Shown piece after piece: positions 18,303-28,232 of a stretch of 64,000 nt of DNA. The translations under genes were made by a program, and so were the position numbers. Each line of letters opens with the position of its first letter. Within the stretch, counting starts at the first letter, position 1. The notes beneath the pieces were generated by a model. The model ran no database searches, was not told the DNA's origin, and saw only the letters and a list, made by a program, of their open reading frames with translations. The DNA is from Steroidobacteraceae bacterium (GTDB lineage Bacteria; Pseudomonadota; Gammaproteobacteria; Steroidobacterales; Steroidobacteraceae): positions 1 through 64,000 of the forward strand of contig JAPZRU010000027.1 of NCBI GenBank assembly GCA_027531255.1, written 5' to 3'.

Positions 18303-19778
18303 GTGCGACTGAGCCTCGTGAGGGGTGGGCTCGCCACCCTCGGCTGGCTGGCCGTCGCGCTGCTGGTGGGCGGCGTGGCTACCGCCGAACCTTGGCTCGC
18401 TCCCGGCGACGTCGGTCTGCGTAGCGACCTGCAACTGCTCGCCGACGAGGGTATCGTCGCGACTCCCCTGACCTCGTGGCCATTGTCGTGGGCCGACATC
18501 TCGCGGGACCTCGAGCGGATCCGGGGAGACGTCCTGCGGACGCCGTCACTGGAAGAGGCCTATGTGCGCGTACGCCGCGAGGCGTTTCGGAACACGCGCG
18601 TCAACGAGGTCGAGTTCGCGGTCGGAGCGAGCGCCGCCGAGTCCCCCGTGCACGTCCGGGGTTTCGAGGACACTCCGAGGGAAGAGGCGGAGATCGCCGG
18701 CACGATCGATTGGACCGGCGCGCGCTTCGCTGCGCGCATCGAGGTTGCCCGCGTGCAGAAACCTGCGGACGACCGGCGTACTCGCCTCGATGGATCTTAC
18801 GTCGGGGTTGTCGCGGGCAACGTGTTGATCTCCGCCGGCTACGTGGAGAAGTGGTGGGGACCGGGCTGGGCGGGGAGCCTGATACTGTCGAGCAATGCTC
18901 GTCCGGTGCCCAGTCTGACGATCGAAAGGAACTACTCCGATCCTTTCGAGTTCGCGGCGCTGCGCTGGCTAGGTCCGTGGCGCGCGAGCTTCCAGGCAGG
19001 CCGACTCGAAGGCTCGCGCGACGACCATCCGCGCGCGCACTTCATGGCGCTGCGCTTGACGGCACGCCCACTGCCGCGGCTCGAGATCGGCGTGTCGCGG
19101 ACTGCGCAGCTGTGCGGCGAAGGACGAGCCTGTACGCTCGGGTCATACTGGGACATGATCGTGGGCAACGACAACGATCAGGCGCTGGGGGAGCAGCCGG
19201 GCAATCAGCTTGCCGGCTTCGACTTTCGCTGGTCGCCGTCGCGGCGCGTGCCCGTGGCCGTGTATGGACAGGCGATCGGCGAGGACGAAGCGGGTTTCCT
19301 GCCGAGCAAGTATCTCGGGCTCGCCGGGCTGGAGTCCTGGGGGCAGGCCGGCCGCTGGAACTGGCGTGGGTATGCGGAGTACGCGCGCACCAGCTGCGAT
19401 TTTTCCCGGCGCGAGCCGCTGCCGGGTTGCGCCTACGAGAGCAGCATATTCACCGACGGCTACCGATATCGCGGCCGAGCGATCGGTCATGCGTGGGATC
19501 GCGACGGCGAGGGCTGGACGGTCGGCGCGGTCGCGACTCGCGGCGCGTGGAGCGCGCACCTTCGCGCCCATCGCGTGGACCTGAACGCCCTCGACGCCGG
19601 AGAAACGCACTCGGTCGCACCCCGACGCGGCACGCTGCGGGGAATCGAGACCGCTGCCTCGCTGGACCTGCACTCGGCCCGCATCCGCGCGGGCATCGGT
19701 TACGACGAAACGTCCGGCTCGCGTGTCGCTGTAGACTCCGGGGCGAAAGCCTTTCTCGAACTTCGCGCCTACCTGTGA
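18303..19778 (+). CDS. Capsule assembly Wzi family outer-membrane protein, copy 2
   Basis: 491 residues from GTG 18303, giving a clean signal peptide (MRLSLVRGG, hydrophobic core, end near GVATA before EPW). The barrel blocks correspond to those of copy 1: KWWGPGWAGSLILSSNARP, ISRTAQ-like VSRTAQLCGEG, EQPGNQLAGFDFRW and SSIFTDGYRYRGRAIGH. The expected role is anchoring or surface assembly of exported polysaccharide. The stop overlaps the GTG of the SLBB protein (GTGA), so the two are translationally coupled. Confidence 0.87.
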   Translation: MRLSLVRGGLATLGWLAVALLVGGVATAEPWLAPGDVGLRSDLQLLADEGIVATPLTSWPLSWADISRDLERIRGDVLRTPSLEEAYVRVRREAFRNTRVNEVEFAVGASAAESPVHVRGFEDTPREEAEIAGTIDWTGARFAARIEVARVQKPADDRRTRLDGSYVGVVAGNVLISAGYVEKWWGPGWAGSLILSSNARPVPSLTIERNYSDPFEFAALRWLGPWRASFQAGRLEGSRDDHPRAHFMALRLTARPLPRLEIGVSRTAQLCGEGRACTLGSYWDMIVGNDNDQALGEQPGNQLAGFDFRWSPSRRVPVAVYGQAIGEDEAGFLPSKYLGLAGLESWGQAGRWNWRGYAEYARTSCDFSRREPLPGCAYESSIFTDGYRYRGRAIGHAWDRDGEGWTVGAVATRGAWSAHLRAHRVDLNALDAGETHSVAPRRGTLRGIETAASLDLHSARIRAGIGYDETSGSRVAVDSGAKAFLELRAYL

Positions 19779-22726
19779 CTCAACCAACCACGCAACTTTC
19801 GTTCGGCTCGCGCCTGATCCAGACCGCGACGTCCCTGCTGCTATCGCTGGTCGTCGCGTCGCCGGCACTCGCGCAGTCGCGCTCGCCGTCGCCGCAGGCT
19901 GAGATGTTCCGCTCGCTGCCCGCGGATCAGCAGCGCGCGATCGCCCGTGAACTGGGGCGGGGTGTTGCCGGTCAGCCTCGGTCTGGCGCGAGCGAGACGC
20001 CGCAGCAGCCCCCGCGCAAGCCGCAGGGCGCGTCACCCGACGGTTCAGGTGCGGACGGCGCGGAGGCGCAGATCGAGTTGGGGCCGCGCCTGCGCGGAGG
20101 CGATACCGTGGTGCTCGACATCTGGATCCGAGACCCGGAGGATCAGGACCGCTATTCGGAACTCGCTGCCGAACGCCGCGAGGAGCGACGGCAGGCGACC
20201 ACGCCCTCGGTCGTGCAGCCGCCCGCAAGTGCCGGCGCTGCGTCGGCCGGCGCGCGACGTACGCCGGAGGAGCGCCGACGCGAGGCCCGCGATCGCGAGC
20301 GGCTCTTCGATCTGGAGCGTTCGCCCAGCCAGATCGAGCGGCTCGAGAAGTTTCGCACTCGCGTGCTGGATGCGAACCCGCTTCGGCTCGACGAGACCGG
20401 TGCGCTGCGCATACCAGGCATCGCGGAGATCCCGCTGGCCGGCCTGACGGAAGACCAGGCGACCAAGCGGCTGGCGAGCGACCCGGCGTTGCGGGACTTC
20501 AGGGTTCTGCTGACGCTGCTGCCGCTGAAGCCACAGGGCCTCGATGCGCTCGAGCGTTTCGGCTACGACCTGTTCTCGTCGCAGGCGTCCACCTTCGCAC
20601 CGGTCACGGACCTCCCCGTGCCGTCCGACTATCGCGTCGGCCCCGGCGACGTGCTGGAGGTGCAACTGCTCGGCGGCGGCGGCGGATCCTACTCGCTCGA
20701 GGTCACCCGGTCCGGTGAAGTGACCATTCCGGATATCGGGCCGGTTGCCGTCGGCGGCATGCGCTTCGAGGACGTCCGCCGGACTATCGAAGCTGCGGTA
20801 TCGCGGCAGCTGATCGGCATGCAGGCCGTCGTCAGCATGGGCGAGCTGCGCACCATCCAGGTGTTCATCGCCGGCGAGGCCGAGCAGCCGGGCGCGTATA
20901 CCGTGAGTGCGCTTTCTACGATCACGTCGGCTCTGTTTTCGGCTGGCGGCGTCAAGGAAATCGGGTCGCTGCGCAAGATTCAGCTGCGGCGCGGCGCGGA
21001 CGTAGTCGCCACGCTGGACATCTACAATCTGCTGCTGCGAGGCGACGCCCGTTCGGACGTGCGGCTGCTGCCGGGCGACGTGATTCTGGTGCCGCCGATC
21101 GGCGCGACGGCGAGCGTCGTCGGCGAGGTACACCGTCCGGCGATCTACGAACTCAAGTCCGAGTCCACCGTCGGCGAATTGCTCGCGCTCGCAGGTGGCG
21201 CGACGGCCGAAGCCGATCCTCGCACCGCCTCGCTCGAGCGCATCGAGGGCAATCGCGAACGCGTGCTCGTGAACGTGGATCTGGCGTCCAGCGCCGGCCG
21301 CGGACAGGCGCTACGCTCGGGCGACATCCTGCGGATCCAGGCCGTGCCGCCCACCGTCGTCAACGCGATCACGGTCACCGGCCATGTGCAGCGGCCGACG
21401 ATGTTCGCCTACCGGACCGGCATGCGCGTGACGGACGTGATCCCCGGCATCAACGAGCTGCGGCCGAACGCCGACCTGCACTATGTGGCCATCCGTCGGG
21501 AGTCGCCCACGGATCGCGCCGTATCCGTCGTTTCGGTCGATCTGGCGGCCGCCTGGAGAGATCCTGCCTCCGATGCGAACCTGCCGCTGCGGCCGCGCGA
21601 CCAGGTGCTGGTGTTCGATCTCGAGGGCGGTCGCGACCGGGCGCTCCAGCCGTGGCTGGCCGATCTCCGGCGGCAGGCAGTTCGCGGCAGGCCGGCGCAG
21701 GTCGTCTCGATCGAGGGGCAGGTCCGTACGCCAGGCGACTACCCGCTGGAACCCGGCATGACGGTCGCGGACCTGATCCGAGCCGGCGGCGGGCTGGGCG
21801 AATCGGCATACGGCGGCGAGGCGGAGATCACCCGGTACGAACTGTCAGATGCGGACGGGCGCCGCGGTCGCACGACTACCGTCGACCTCGCGCGCGTCCT
21901 TGACGGTGACCCCGCCGCCAACATCGAGCTGCGCCCGTACGACTTCATCGTCGTCAAGAACCTGCCCAACTGGGCCGAGCAGGCAACGGTGACGCTCAAG
22001 GGCGAGGTTCGCTTCCCCGGGAGTTACCCGATCGTGCGCGGCGAACGCCTCAGCTCGGTCGTCGCGCGTGCGGGCGGCTTCACTGATATGGCGTTCGTCG
22101 AGGGCAGCGTGTTTACGCGCGTGGAGCTGCGGGAGCGCGAGCGCCGCCAGCTGGAGGCGTTCGCGGACCGTCTGCAGCGCGACATCAGCCTGGCCTCGCT
22201 CGCCGCGATGCAGCGACCGCAAGGGGGCGGTAGCCAGACGGCGCCGGACGCGCTCCTGATCGGCGAGTCGCTGCTGAACCTGCTGCGGGACTCGCGGCCG
22301 GTCGGTCGGCTCGTGATCGACCTCGGAAGCGCTGTGAAGAAGCCACTTGGTCCGCAGGACGTGGTTCTCAAGGACGGCGACGAGATAATGGTGCCCGAGC
22401 GGGCTCAGCAGGTAACCGTGCTCGGCGAAGTACAGGTCGGCACTTCTCACATGTACGATCCGCGGATCGGCGCCGAGGAATACGTCGCCATGAGCGGCGG
22501 CGCTACGCAGAAGGCGGATCGTAGGCGGACGTTCATCGTTCGCGCGAACGGCAGCGTGGCCTCGGGCCGCAGCGGCTGGTTCAGGCACGCGGACGAAGTC
22601 CGCCCCGGCGACACCATCGTCGTCCCGCTCAACGCCGAACGTGTGCCTCCGCTGCCTCTGTGGACCGCAGTCACCACCATCATCTACAACCTCGCCGTCG
22701 CAACGGCGGCGGTCAATTCGTTCTAG
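19775..22726 (+). CDS. Large SLBB-domain polysaccharide export protein
   Basis: 983 residues against about 380 for E. coli Wza. A type I signal peptide ends near ASPALAQ; there is no lipobox Cys. After a charged, low-complexity region (about 40-200) comes the polysaccharide export domain (about 283-360, SDYRVGPGDVLEVQLLG) and then about six SLBB modules beginning near residues 363, 447, 533, 645, 740 and 880, each with a gEV.rPg.Y-like beta-grasp pattern. A short hydrophobic segment near the C terminus (about 962-980, TAVTTIIYNLAVATAAV) could insert in a membrane. It should form the periplasmic and outer-membrane export channel. The start GTG overlaps the wzi stop. Confidence 0.9.
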   Translation: MTQPTTQLSFGSRLIQTATSLLLSLVVASPALAQSRSPSPQAEMFRSLPADQQRAIARELGRGVAGQPRSGASETPQQPPRKPQGASPDGSGADGAEAQIELGPRLRGGDTVVLDIWIRDPEDQDRYSELAAERREERRQATTPSVVQPPASAGAASAGARRTPEERRREARDRERLFDLERSPSQIERLEKFRTRVLDANPLRLDETGALRIPGIAEIPLAGLTEDQATKRLASDPALRDFRVLLTLLPLKPQGLDALERFGYDLFSSQASTFAPVTDLPVPSDYRVGPGDVLEVQLLGGGGGSYSLEVTRSGEVTIPDIGPVAVGGMRFEDVRRTIEAAVSRQLIGMQAVVSMGELRTIQVFIAGEAEQPGAYTVSALSTITSALFSAGGVKEIGSLRKIQLRRGADVVATLDIYNLLLRGDARSDVRLLPGDVILVPPIGATASVVGEVHRPAIYELKSESTVGELLALAGGATAEADPRTASLERIEGNRERVLVNVDLASSAGRGQALRSGDILRIQAVPPTVVNAITVTGHVQRPTMFAYRTGMRVTDVIPGINELRPNADLHYVAIRRESPTDRAVSVVSVDLAAAWRDPASDANLPLRPRDQVLVFDLEGGRDRALQPWLADLRRQAVRGRPAQVVSIEGQVRTPGDYPLEPGMTVADLIRAGGGLGESAYGGEAEITRYELSDADGRRGRTTTVDLARVLDGDPAANIELRPYDFIVVKNLPNWAEQATVTLKGEVRFPGSYPIVRGERLSSVVARAGGFTDMAFVEGSVFTRVELRERERRQLEAFADRLQRDISLASLAAMQRPQGGGSQTAPDALLIGESLLNLLRDSRPVGRLVIDLGSAVKKPLGPQDVVLKDGDEIMVPERAQQVTVLGEVQVGTSHMYDPRIGAEEYVAMSGGATQKADRRRTFIVRANGSVASGRSGWFRHADEVRPGDTIVVPLNAERVPPLPLWTAVTTIIYNLAVATAAVNSF

Positions 22727-22824
22727 CCCTATGCCGGAAGGACCGTGGACCCGATGATCAATGCCGAGTGCAGCGACGCGGCACGCTGGAGGCATCGCCC
22801 CGCCGCCCGCATCCCGCGCGCGAC

Positions 22825-23745
22825 ATGAGCACGCTGCCGGAAGCCGCGGCGGGCGAGCCTACGCCAGGGTCGATGCCCGCCATCTTCGCGCTCGTCCATC
22901 GCGCTCGGGTCGGCGTGATGGCGATTTTCGTCGTCGTTCTCGGTGGAGCGCTCGCCTTCGCGTTGACCTGGCCGAAGACCTACCGCGCCCAGGTCGTGAT
23001 GTCGATCGTGACGCCGGACAGCGGCGGGCTGGGCGGGCTGCTGGGCCAGTTCGGCGGGCTGGCCTCGCTGGCCGGGATTGGCGGGCTGTCGCTGGGCCGT
23101 TCGAACACGACCGAGCCGGTCGCCGTGCTGTCCTCGCGCGAGTTCGCCGCGCGGTTCATCCAGGAAAACGACCTGATGCCCGAACTGTTCCCCCGGAAAT
23201 GGGACGCCGAGGCGAAGCGGTGGAAGAGCGACGACCCGCGGAAGATCCCGACGATCGGCGACGGCGTGAAGAAGTTCACGGGGTCGGTCCGGCGCGTGAA
23301 CCTCGAGGAGGAGACCGGACTGGTGGTCCTGACGGTCGACTGGCGCGATCGCGAGAAGGCGGCGCGCTGGGCGAACTCGATGGTCGCGCGGGCGAACCGT
23401 GAGATGCGCGAGCGCGCCATCGCGGAAGCACAGAAGAGCATCGAGTACCTCAATGCGGAGGCCGCCAAGTCGGACGTGCAGCCGCTGCGCGACGCCATCT
23501 ACCGCGTGGTCGAGATACAGGTGAAGACCATCATGCTGGCGCGGGTGCGCGAGGACTACGCTTTCCGCGTGATTGATCCGGCGATGGTGCCCGATGCCAA
23601 CAAGCACTACTGGCCGCGCGGGTCGATCGTGATGGGCGTCGCGCTGCTGGTGGCGTCCCTGCTGGCTACTCTCTGGGTCTGCGGCACGTATCTCCTGGAT
23701 CGGGTGCGGCAGGGCTATCGGGATTCGGTCGGTCTGCGCAGATGA
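22825..23745 (+). CDS. Wzz/chain-length determinant family protein without kinase domain
   Basis: 306 residues with transmembrane segments at about 29-48 and 268-292 flanking a periplasmic region, the Wzz/PCP layout. Between them are a glycine/leucine-rich stretch (about 66-91) and a helical part. The protein ends soon after the second helix, so no cytoplasmic BY-kinase is fused. Wzz proteins control polymer length with Wzy. The ATG at 22825 starts just before the first helix. The next gene starts with an ATGA overlap. Confidence 0.85.
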   Translation: MSTLPEAAAGEPTPGSMPAIFALVHRARVGVMAIFVVVLGGALAFALTWPKTYRAQVVMSIVTPDSGGLGGLLGQFGGLASLAGIGGLSLGRSNTTEPVAVLSSREFAARFIQENDLMPELFPRKWDAEAKRWKSDDPRKIPTIGDGVKKFTGSVRRVNLEEETGLVVLTVDWRDREKAARWANSMVARANREMRERAIAEAQKSIEYLNAEAAKSDVQPLRDAIYRVVEIQVKTIMLARVREDYAFRVIDPAMVPDANKHYWPRGSIVMGVALLVASLLATLWVCGTYLLDRVRQGYRDSVGLRR

Positions 23746-25070
23746 ACGCGGCGCCCGAGGCGGGTCGCGGCCGCAGCGACGCGCTCGCGGTGCTCGTCGC
23801 GCAGGTCGGGATGCTGGCGGCCAGCCTGGCAGTGCAGGCGCTGCTTGCCTGGAAGCTGCTGCCGGCGGGGCGGGGCGAATACGCCGTGCTCGCCGCGGTC
23901 GGCACGTTGCTTCCCACGCTGTGCGCGATCGGTCTCGATCGCGCGATCCAGTACCAGTTGATGTCGGGCAAGATCCCGCTTTCCGTCGCGCTCGGGTCGC
24001 TCGGCCTGCTCGTGCCGGTCGCCGCCGGCGGTGCAATCGTGCTGCTGGTTGCGGCGGGTGCCGCGGGAGTGCCCACCACGCCGCCCGACGACGCCGGCTG
24101 GTGGCTCACGGCCGTGCTGCTGATCGTCGGCAGCCTCGCGCACACGGTGGCCCTGCGCCTGCACATCGCCGTGCGCGCGTACCGCCGGTATCTGTACGCC
24201 AACCTGCTGCAGTCGCTGGTCAGCGTGGGTGCGTTGCTGCTGGTCTTGGCGGCGTTCGACGGTGGCTTCGTGCTTGCGGCTCTGGCGCTCGCGCTGAGCT
24301 ACCTGTGCGCGGCGGCGCTCTCCGTCCGCTGGCTGGTCGGGGACGCCGGCGGGTCGTATGGCCTACTGGCGCCGGAGCGCCGCCGCGAGGCGTTCGGTTT
24401 CGGCGTGCGCTTCTATCCCACGCTCGTCGGGCACGCGGTGGACTTCAACGCCGGAACGCTGGTCCTCGCCGCCATGGCGACCTCCTCGGAGGTGGGCATC
24501 TACGCCGCGCTGTCGGCGCTGATGCTCAAGTTCCTGATCGTGGCGCAGGCGCTGCAGGAGGCACTCCTGCCGCGTGTGGCTGCGGACTCCATCGGCATCC
24601 CCGCGATAGTCGCGCAGATGGCACGGCTCGCGGTCGTCGCGACGTTCGTGGCGGTCGCCGTGTTCCTCGCAGCGGGCGAATGGATCGTCGCGCTCCTCCT
24701 GTCGCCGGCGTTCGTCGCAGGCGTTTCGGTGGCGTGGTGGCTCGCGCCGGGCATCGTCGCGCACGCCGCGTCGACGGTGCTTATGCCGCACTTCGAAGGC
24801 AGGGGAATGCCGGGCGTGGTATCGCTCGCCACCTGGGTCGGCCTCGTCGTCAACGTCGCGAGCCTGCTGGTGCTGTACCCGCGGATGGGTGTCGCGGGCG
24901 CGGGCCTCGCGATGACGATCGGCCTGTTTGTGCGCCTGCTGATCCTGCTGTTCAGGTTCCGCAACTCCTCCGGTACCTCGTTCTGCGAGGTCCTCGTGCC
25001 GCGCCGCGGCGACGCGGTGCTCGCGTGGACGGCCGTGCAGTCGTTGCTGCGGAAGGCGCGAACCGCATGA
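23742..25070 (+). CDS. Oligosaccharide flippase, Wzx/MATE-like family
   Basis: 442 residues, almost entirely hydrophobic with 12 or so predicted transmembrane segments and no catalytic motif, as in Wzx/polysaccharide transporter (MOP superfamily) proteins. It begins with a polar MNAAPEAGRGRSD and ends with a basic tail. It would flip undecaprenyl-linked repeat units to the periplasm. It is placed between wzz and the first amidotransferase and starts by overlapping the wzz stop as ATGA. Confidence 0.86.
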   Translation: MNAAPEAGRGRSDALAVLVAQVGMLAASLAVQALLAWKLLPAGRGEYAVLAAVGTLLPTLCAIGLDRAIQYQLMSGKIPLSVALGSLGLLVPVAAGGAIVLLVAAGAAGVPTTPPDDAGWWLTAVLLIVGSLAHTVALRLHIAVRAYRRYLYANLLQSLVSVGALLLVLAAFDGGFVLAALALALSYLCAAALSVRWLVGDAGGSYGLLAPERRREAFGFGVRFYPTLVGHAVDFNAGTLVLAAMATSSEVGIYAALSALMLKFLIVAQALQEALLPRVAADSIGIPAIVAQMARLAVVATFVAVAVFLAAGEWIVALLLSPAFVAGVSVAWWLAPGIVAHAASTVLMPHFEGRGMPGVVSLATWVGLVVNVASLLVLYPRMGVAGAGLAMTIGLFVRLLILLFRFRNSSGTSFCEVLVPRRGDAVLAWTAVQSLLRKARTA

Positions 25071-25102
25071 CGTCGCGGCACGCGCCCGTGGAGCGCCCCT
25101 AG

Positions 25103-26998
25103 ATGTGCGGCCTTGCCGGTCTGCTGACTGGCGCCGCCGCGGCCGGGCGCGCCGGCGAACTGCCGCGCATCGCGGTGGCGATGGGCCTCGCGCTCCGCCA
25201 CCGCGGTCCCGATGCCGGCAACGAGTGGCACGTCGCCGACGAGCCGGTCGCGCTCGCGCACCGGCGGCTGTCGATCCTCGACCTCTCTCCCGCCGGTGCG
25301 CAGCCGATGGTCTCGCATTGCGGGCGCTACGTGCTCGCCTACAACGGCGAGATCTTCAACTTCAAAGACGTTCGCGCGGCAGTGGAGGGGGCTCGCGGCC
25401 CGGTGCCGTGGCGCGGCCACTCGGACACCGAGATCCTGCTCGAGGCGATCGCAACCTTGGGACTCGAGCGGGCGGTGACTCTCTGCAACGGGATGTTCGC
25501 GCTCGCCGTCTGGGACCGCCGCGAACGAGTGCTGTCGCTGGCACGCGATCGTCTCGGAAAGAAGCCTTTGTACTACGGGCTGCTCGGCGGGGACTTCGTG
25601 TTCGGGTCGGAAGTCGTGGCACTGCGCGCGCATCCGGGCTGGCGCTTCGAGCCGGACCGCACGGCCCTGGCGTCCTACCTGCGCATGGGATACGTGCCGG
25701 AGCCGCTGACCGGTTTCGCAGGGCTGCGGAAGCTCGCATCGGGTTCGATTCTCGTGCTGCGTCCCGCGGACGTTGCGGCGGGGCGAATTCCGTCGCCGTG
25801 TCCGTTCTGGCGTGCGGACGAACTCGTGTCCGAACGGGAACCGTCTGATCCGGGCCGCCTCGAGGCCGTGATTGCCGGCGCGGTGGCGGACCGGCTCGTC
25901 GCCGACGTCCCGGTCGGGGCGTTCCTGTCCGGAGGCGTGGACTCGACGATCGTCACGGCGCTGATGAAGCGGCTCACCGGCTCCGTACGGACGTTCACGA
26001 TCGGCTTTGACGACAGCCCGACGAGCGAGTCCCGTCACGCCGCCGCGGTCGCACGGCACCTCGGCACGGATCACGAGGAACTACTGCTGACACCCGAGCA
26101 GGCGGCGGACCTCGTGCCCCGCGTGGCTGCCGCATACGATGAGCCGTTCGCCGACTCGTCGTCGATCCCGACCTGGCTCGTCTCGGGGCTTGCCGCCCGT
26201 CACGTCAAGGTCGTCCTCGCGGGCGACGGAGCGGACGAGATGTTCGGCGGTTACACGCGCTACGCTGCGAACGCCCGACTCTGGAACTGGCGCTCGCGGA
26301 TCCCGGCAGCGCTCCGCGCCGCAGCAGGAGCAGTGGCCGCGGGTGCGCTGGCGACGCCGGCCGCTGGCCGCTACGCGAGCGTCGCCGCGGCGCTGGTCGC
26401 CCCGGATGCCCGGGAGTTCTACCGCCGTCGCACGTCCTTCTTCCTCGATCCCGCTCGGTTGCTGCCCGGGGTCGTCGAACCCGTGGCGGCGCGACTCGTC
26501 AGCGCGGCGTCGCCGGCGGCGATCGAGCGGCAGATGATGTACCTGGACGTGCTCACGTACCTGCCGGACGACATCCTTGCCAAGGTGGATCGCGCCAGCA
26601 TGGCGCACGGCCTGGAAGTGCGCTCGCCGTTCCTGGACGACCGCGTCGTCGAATTCGCGTGGGGGCTGCCGGACGCCGCGGTCACCGGTGCGGCCGGCGG
26701 CAAGCGACTGCTGAAGGACCTGCTGTACCGGCTCGTGCCGCGCGAACTCGTCGACCGGCCGAAGACGGGCTTCGGCTTCCCGATCGAGCACTGGCTCCGC
26801 GGGCGCATGCGGCCGTGGGCGGAGGACACCCTGTTCGGTACGGCGGCGCTCGATGCGGCGGGCTGCGACCGCGCCGCCGTGCGGTCGGTCTGGGCGGGAC
26901 TGTTGGCCGGCAGGATGCGGCTAGCGGGTGGCGTCTGGAACCTGCTGATGCTCGCCGCGTGGCTGCAGCGGAACGCGGAGGTGCCCCGTGGCGACTGA
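25103..26998 (+). CDS. Asparagine synthase-like glutamine amidotransferase, copy 1
   Basis: 631 residues. The N-terminal class II glutaminase domain starts MCGLAGLL, with the nucleophile Cys2, then RHRGPDAG and YNGEIFNF. The synthetase domain has the ATP-binding FLSGGVDSTIV, AGDGADEMFGGYTRY and LAKVDRASMAHGLEVRSPFL. Such AsnB-like proteins in polysaccharide loci, for example WbpS of P. aeruginosa O6, amidate uronic acids rather than make free asparagine. It is the first of three such genes in this locus. The start is ATG 25103, with a 32-bp gap after the flippase. Confidence 0.88.
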   Translation: MCGLAGLLTGAAAAGRAGELPRIAVAMGLALRHRGPDAGNEWHVADEPVALAHRRLSILDLSPAGAQPMVSHCGRYVLAYNGEIFNFKDVRAAVEGARGPVPWRGHSDTEILLEAIATLGLERAVTLCNGMFALAVWDRRERVLSLARDRLGKKPLYYGLLGGDFVFGSEVVALRAHPGWRFEPDRTALASYLRMGYVPEPLTGFAGLRKLASGSILVLRPADVAAGRIPSPCPFWRADELVSEREPSDPGRLEAVIAGAVADRLVADVPVGAFLSGGVDSTIVTALMKRLTGSVRTFTIGFDDSPTSESRHAAAVARHLGTDHEELLLTPEQAADLVPRVAAAYDEPFADSSSIPTWLVSGLAARHVKVVLAGDGADEMFGGYTRYAANARLWNWRSRIPAALRAAAGAVAAGALATPAAGRYASVAAALVAPDAREFYRRRTSFFLDPARLLPGVVEPVAARLVSAASPAAIERQMMYLDVLTYLPDDILAKVDRASMAHGLEVRSPFLDDRVVEFAWGLPDAAVTGAAGGKRLLKDLLYRLVPRELVDRPKTGFGFPIEHWLRGRMRPWAEDTLFGTAALDAAGCDRAAVRSVWAGLLAGRMRLAGGVWNLLMLAAWLQRNAEVPRGD

Positions 26999-28232
26999 GG
27001 CGCCCGGGACCAGTGACGCCGCGGCGGGCGGCGCCGAGCGCGCGGTTCGCGTCGCCACGCGGATCGTGTTCCTGCTGTTCGCCGGCAGCATCGCCGCGGA
27101 GTACTCGCTCGTTCTGCCGGGGCTGGGGTCCATCACGCGCATCCTCGGTGCGCTCCTGTTGATGCTGGTTGCGGTCGACGTGCTGGGAGGACGGACGCTG
27201 CGACGCCCGCACGTGGCGTTCGCGCTGCTCACCGCGTTCGTGGCGTGGTCGCTTGCCTCGCTGGTCTGGAGCGCCGAGCCCGCGCAGACGCTCGGTCGGG
27301 CGACGACCTATGCGCAATTGCTCGTGATGAGTTGGATCGTCTGGGAGTACGTCCGGACGGAACGGGACTTCGCGCTGGTCCTGCAGTTGTTCGTGCTCGG
27401 TGCACTGTTCGTCGCCGCCGTCACGATCCGCGAGTTCAACCTGATCAATCTCGCGGGACTCGTGATCACGGACCTGCGCGTCTCGGCGTTCGGCGCGAAC
27501 CCGAACGAACTCGGCCTGACGATGGCGATCGCCGTCCCGGTCTCGCTGTACCTGGTCCGGCAGGAGCCGCGCGGGCTCGCGCTGCTGATCAATGGCACCT
27601 ATCTCGTGGTGGGGCCGGTCGCCGTGATCCTGACGGCGTCGCGCAGCGCCGCCGTCGCGCTCGGCATCGCGTTCCTCGCGATGCTCGTGATGCTGCGGGA
27701 CGCGCGCGCGGGCACGAAGGTCCTCGTCGGCACCAGCCTCGGGGCCGTCGGAGCGATCGGCCTGTCGCTGATCCCGGCATACACCTGGGAGCGCATCGCG
27801 TCGATCGGCGCGAAGCTGCAGCGGATGGACTTCAACAATCGCGCGGCGAACTGGCGCGCCGGACTGGAGGCGTTCGCCGAGCAGCCGTTCCTCGGCGTCG
27901 GCGCCGGCGCGTTCCAGGGCGCGTCCTCGCACCTGATCATGGTGCCGCGGAGTTCGCACAGCACGTGGCTGGGCGTGCTCGTGGAGACCGGACTGGTCGG
28001 CGCCGTCCTGTGGTTCGGCGCGATCGCGATGGCGCTGCTGGGTCTACGGCACGTCACGCCGTCCGTGCGGCGACTCCTGCTGGCAATGATCGTGCCGATG
28101 ATGGTCGGCATGCTCGTCACGGGCTGGGACCACCGGAAGGTGCCGTGGTTCGTGTTCACGCTGGCGCTCGTCGCCGCGGAACTCGCGCGGCGCGCGGGGG
28201 CGCGCGCGGCTCGTGGGGTCCGCGAACCGTGA
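26988..28232 (+). CDS. O-antigen ligase/polymerase (Wzy-like) membrane protein
   Basis: 414 residues, about 11 transmembrane segments and a periplasmic loop with FLGVGAGAFQGASSHLIM and RSSHSTWLGVLVETGLVG, the Wzy_C-type pattern of O-antigen polymerases and ligases. The likely role is polymerisation of lipid-linked repeat units in the periplasm. The GTG start at 26988 overlaps the amidotransferase by 11 bp and the stop overlaps the next GTG (GTGA). Whether it polymerises or ligates cannot be decided from sequence. Confidence 0.83.
   Translation: MATEAPGTSDAAAGGAERAVRVATRIVFLLFAGSIAAEYSLVLPGLGSITRILGALLLMLVAVDVLGGRTLRRPHVAFALLTAFVAWSLASLVWSAEPAQTLGRATTYAQLLVMSWIVWEYVRTERDFALVLQLFVLGALFVAAVTIREFNLINLAGLVITDLRVSAFGANPNELGLTMAIAVPVSLYLVRQEPRGLALLINGTYLVVGPVAVILTASRSAAVALGIAFLAMLVMLRDARAGTKVLVGTSLGAVGAIGLSLIPAYTWERIASIGAKLQRMDFNNRAANWRAGLEAFAEQPFLGVGAGAFQGASSHLIMVPRSSHSTWLGVLVETGLVGAVLWFGAIAMALLGLRHVTPSVRRLLLAMIVPMMVGMLVTGWDHRKVPWFVFTLALVAAELARRAGARAARGVREP

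Noticed and set aside
18476-19774. Upstream extension of the SLBB protein
   Set aside because: The open frame continues through wzi copy 2, but the signal peptide begins at GTG 19775 and the upstream part is the wzi gene in another frame.
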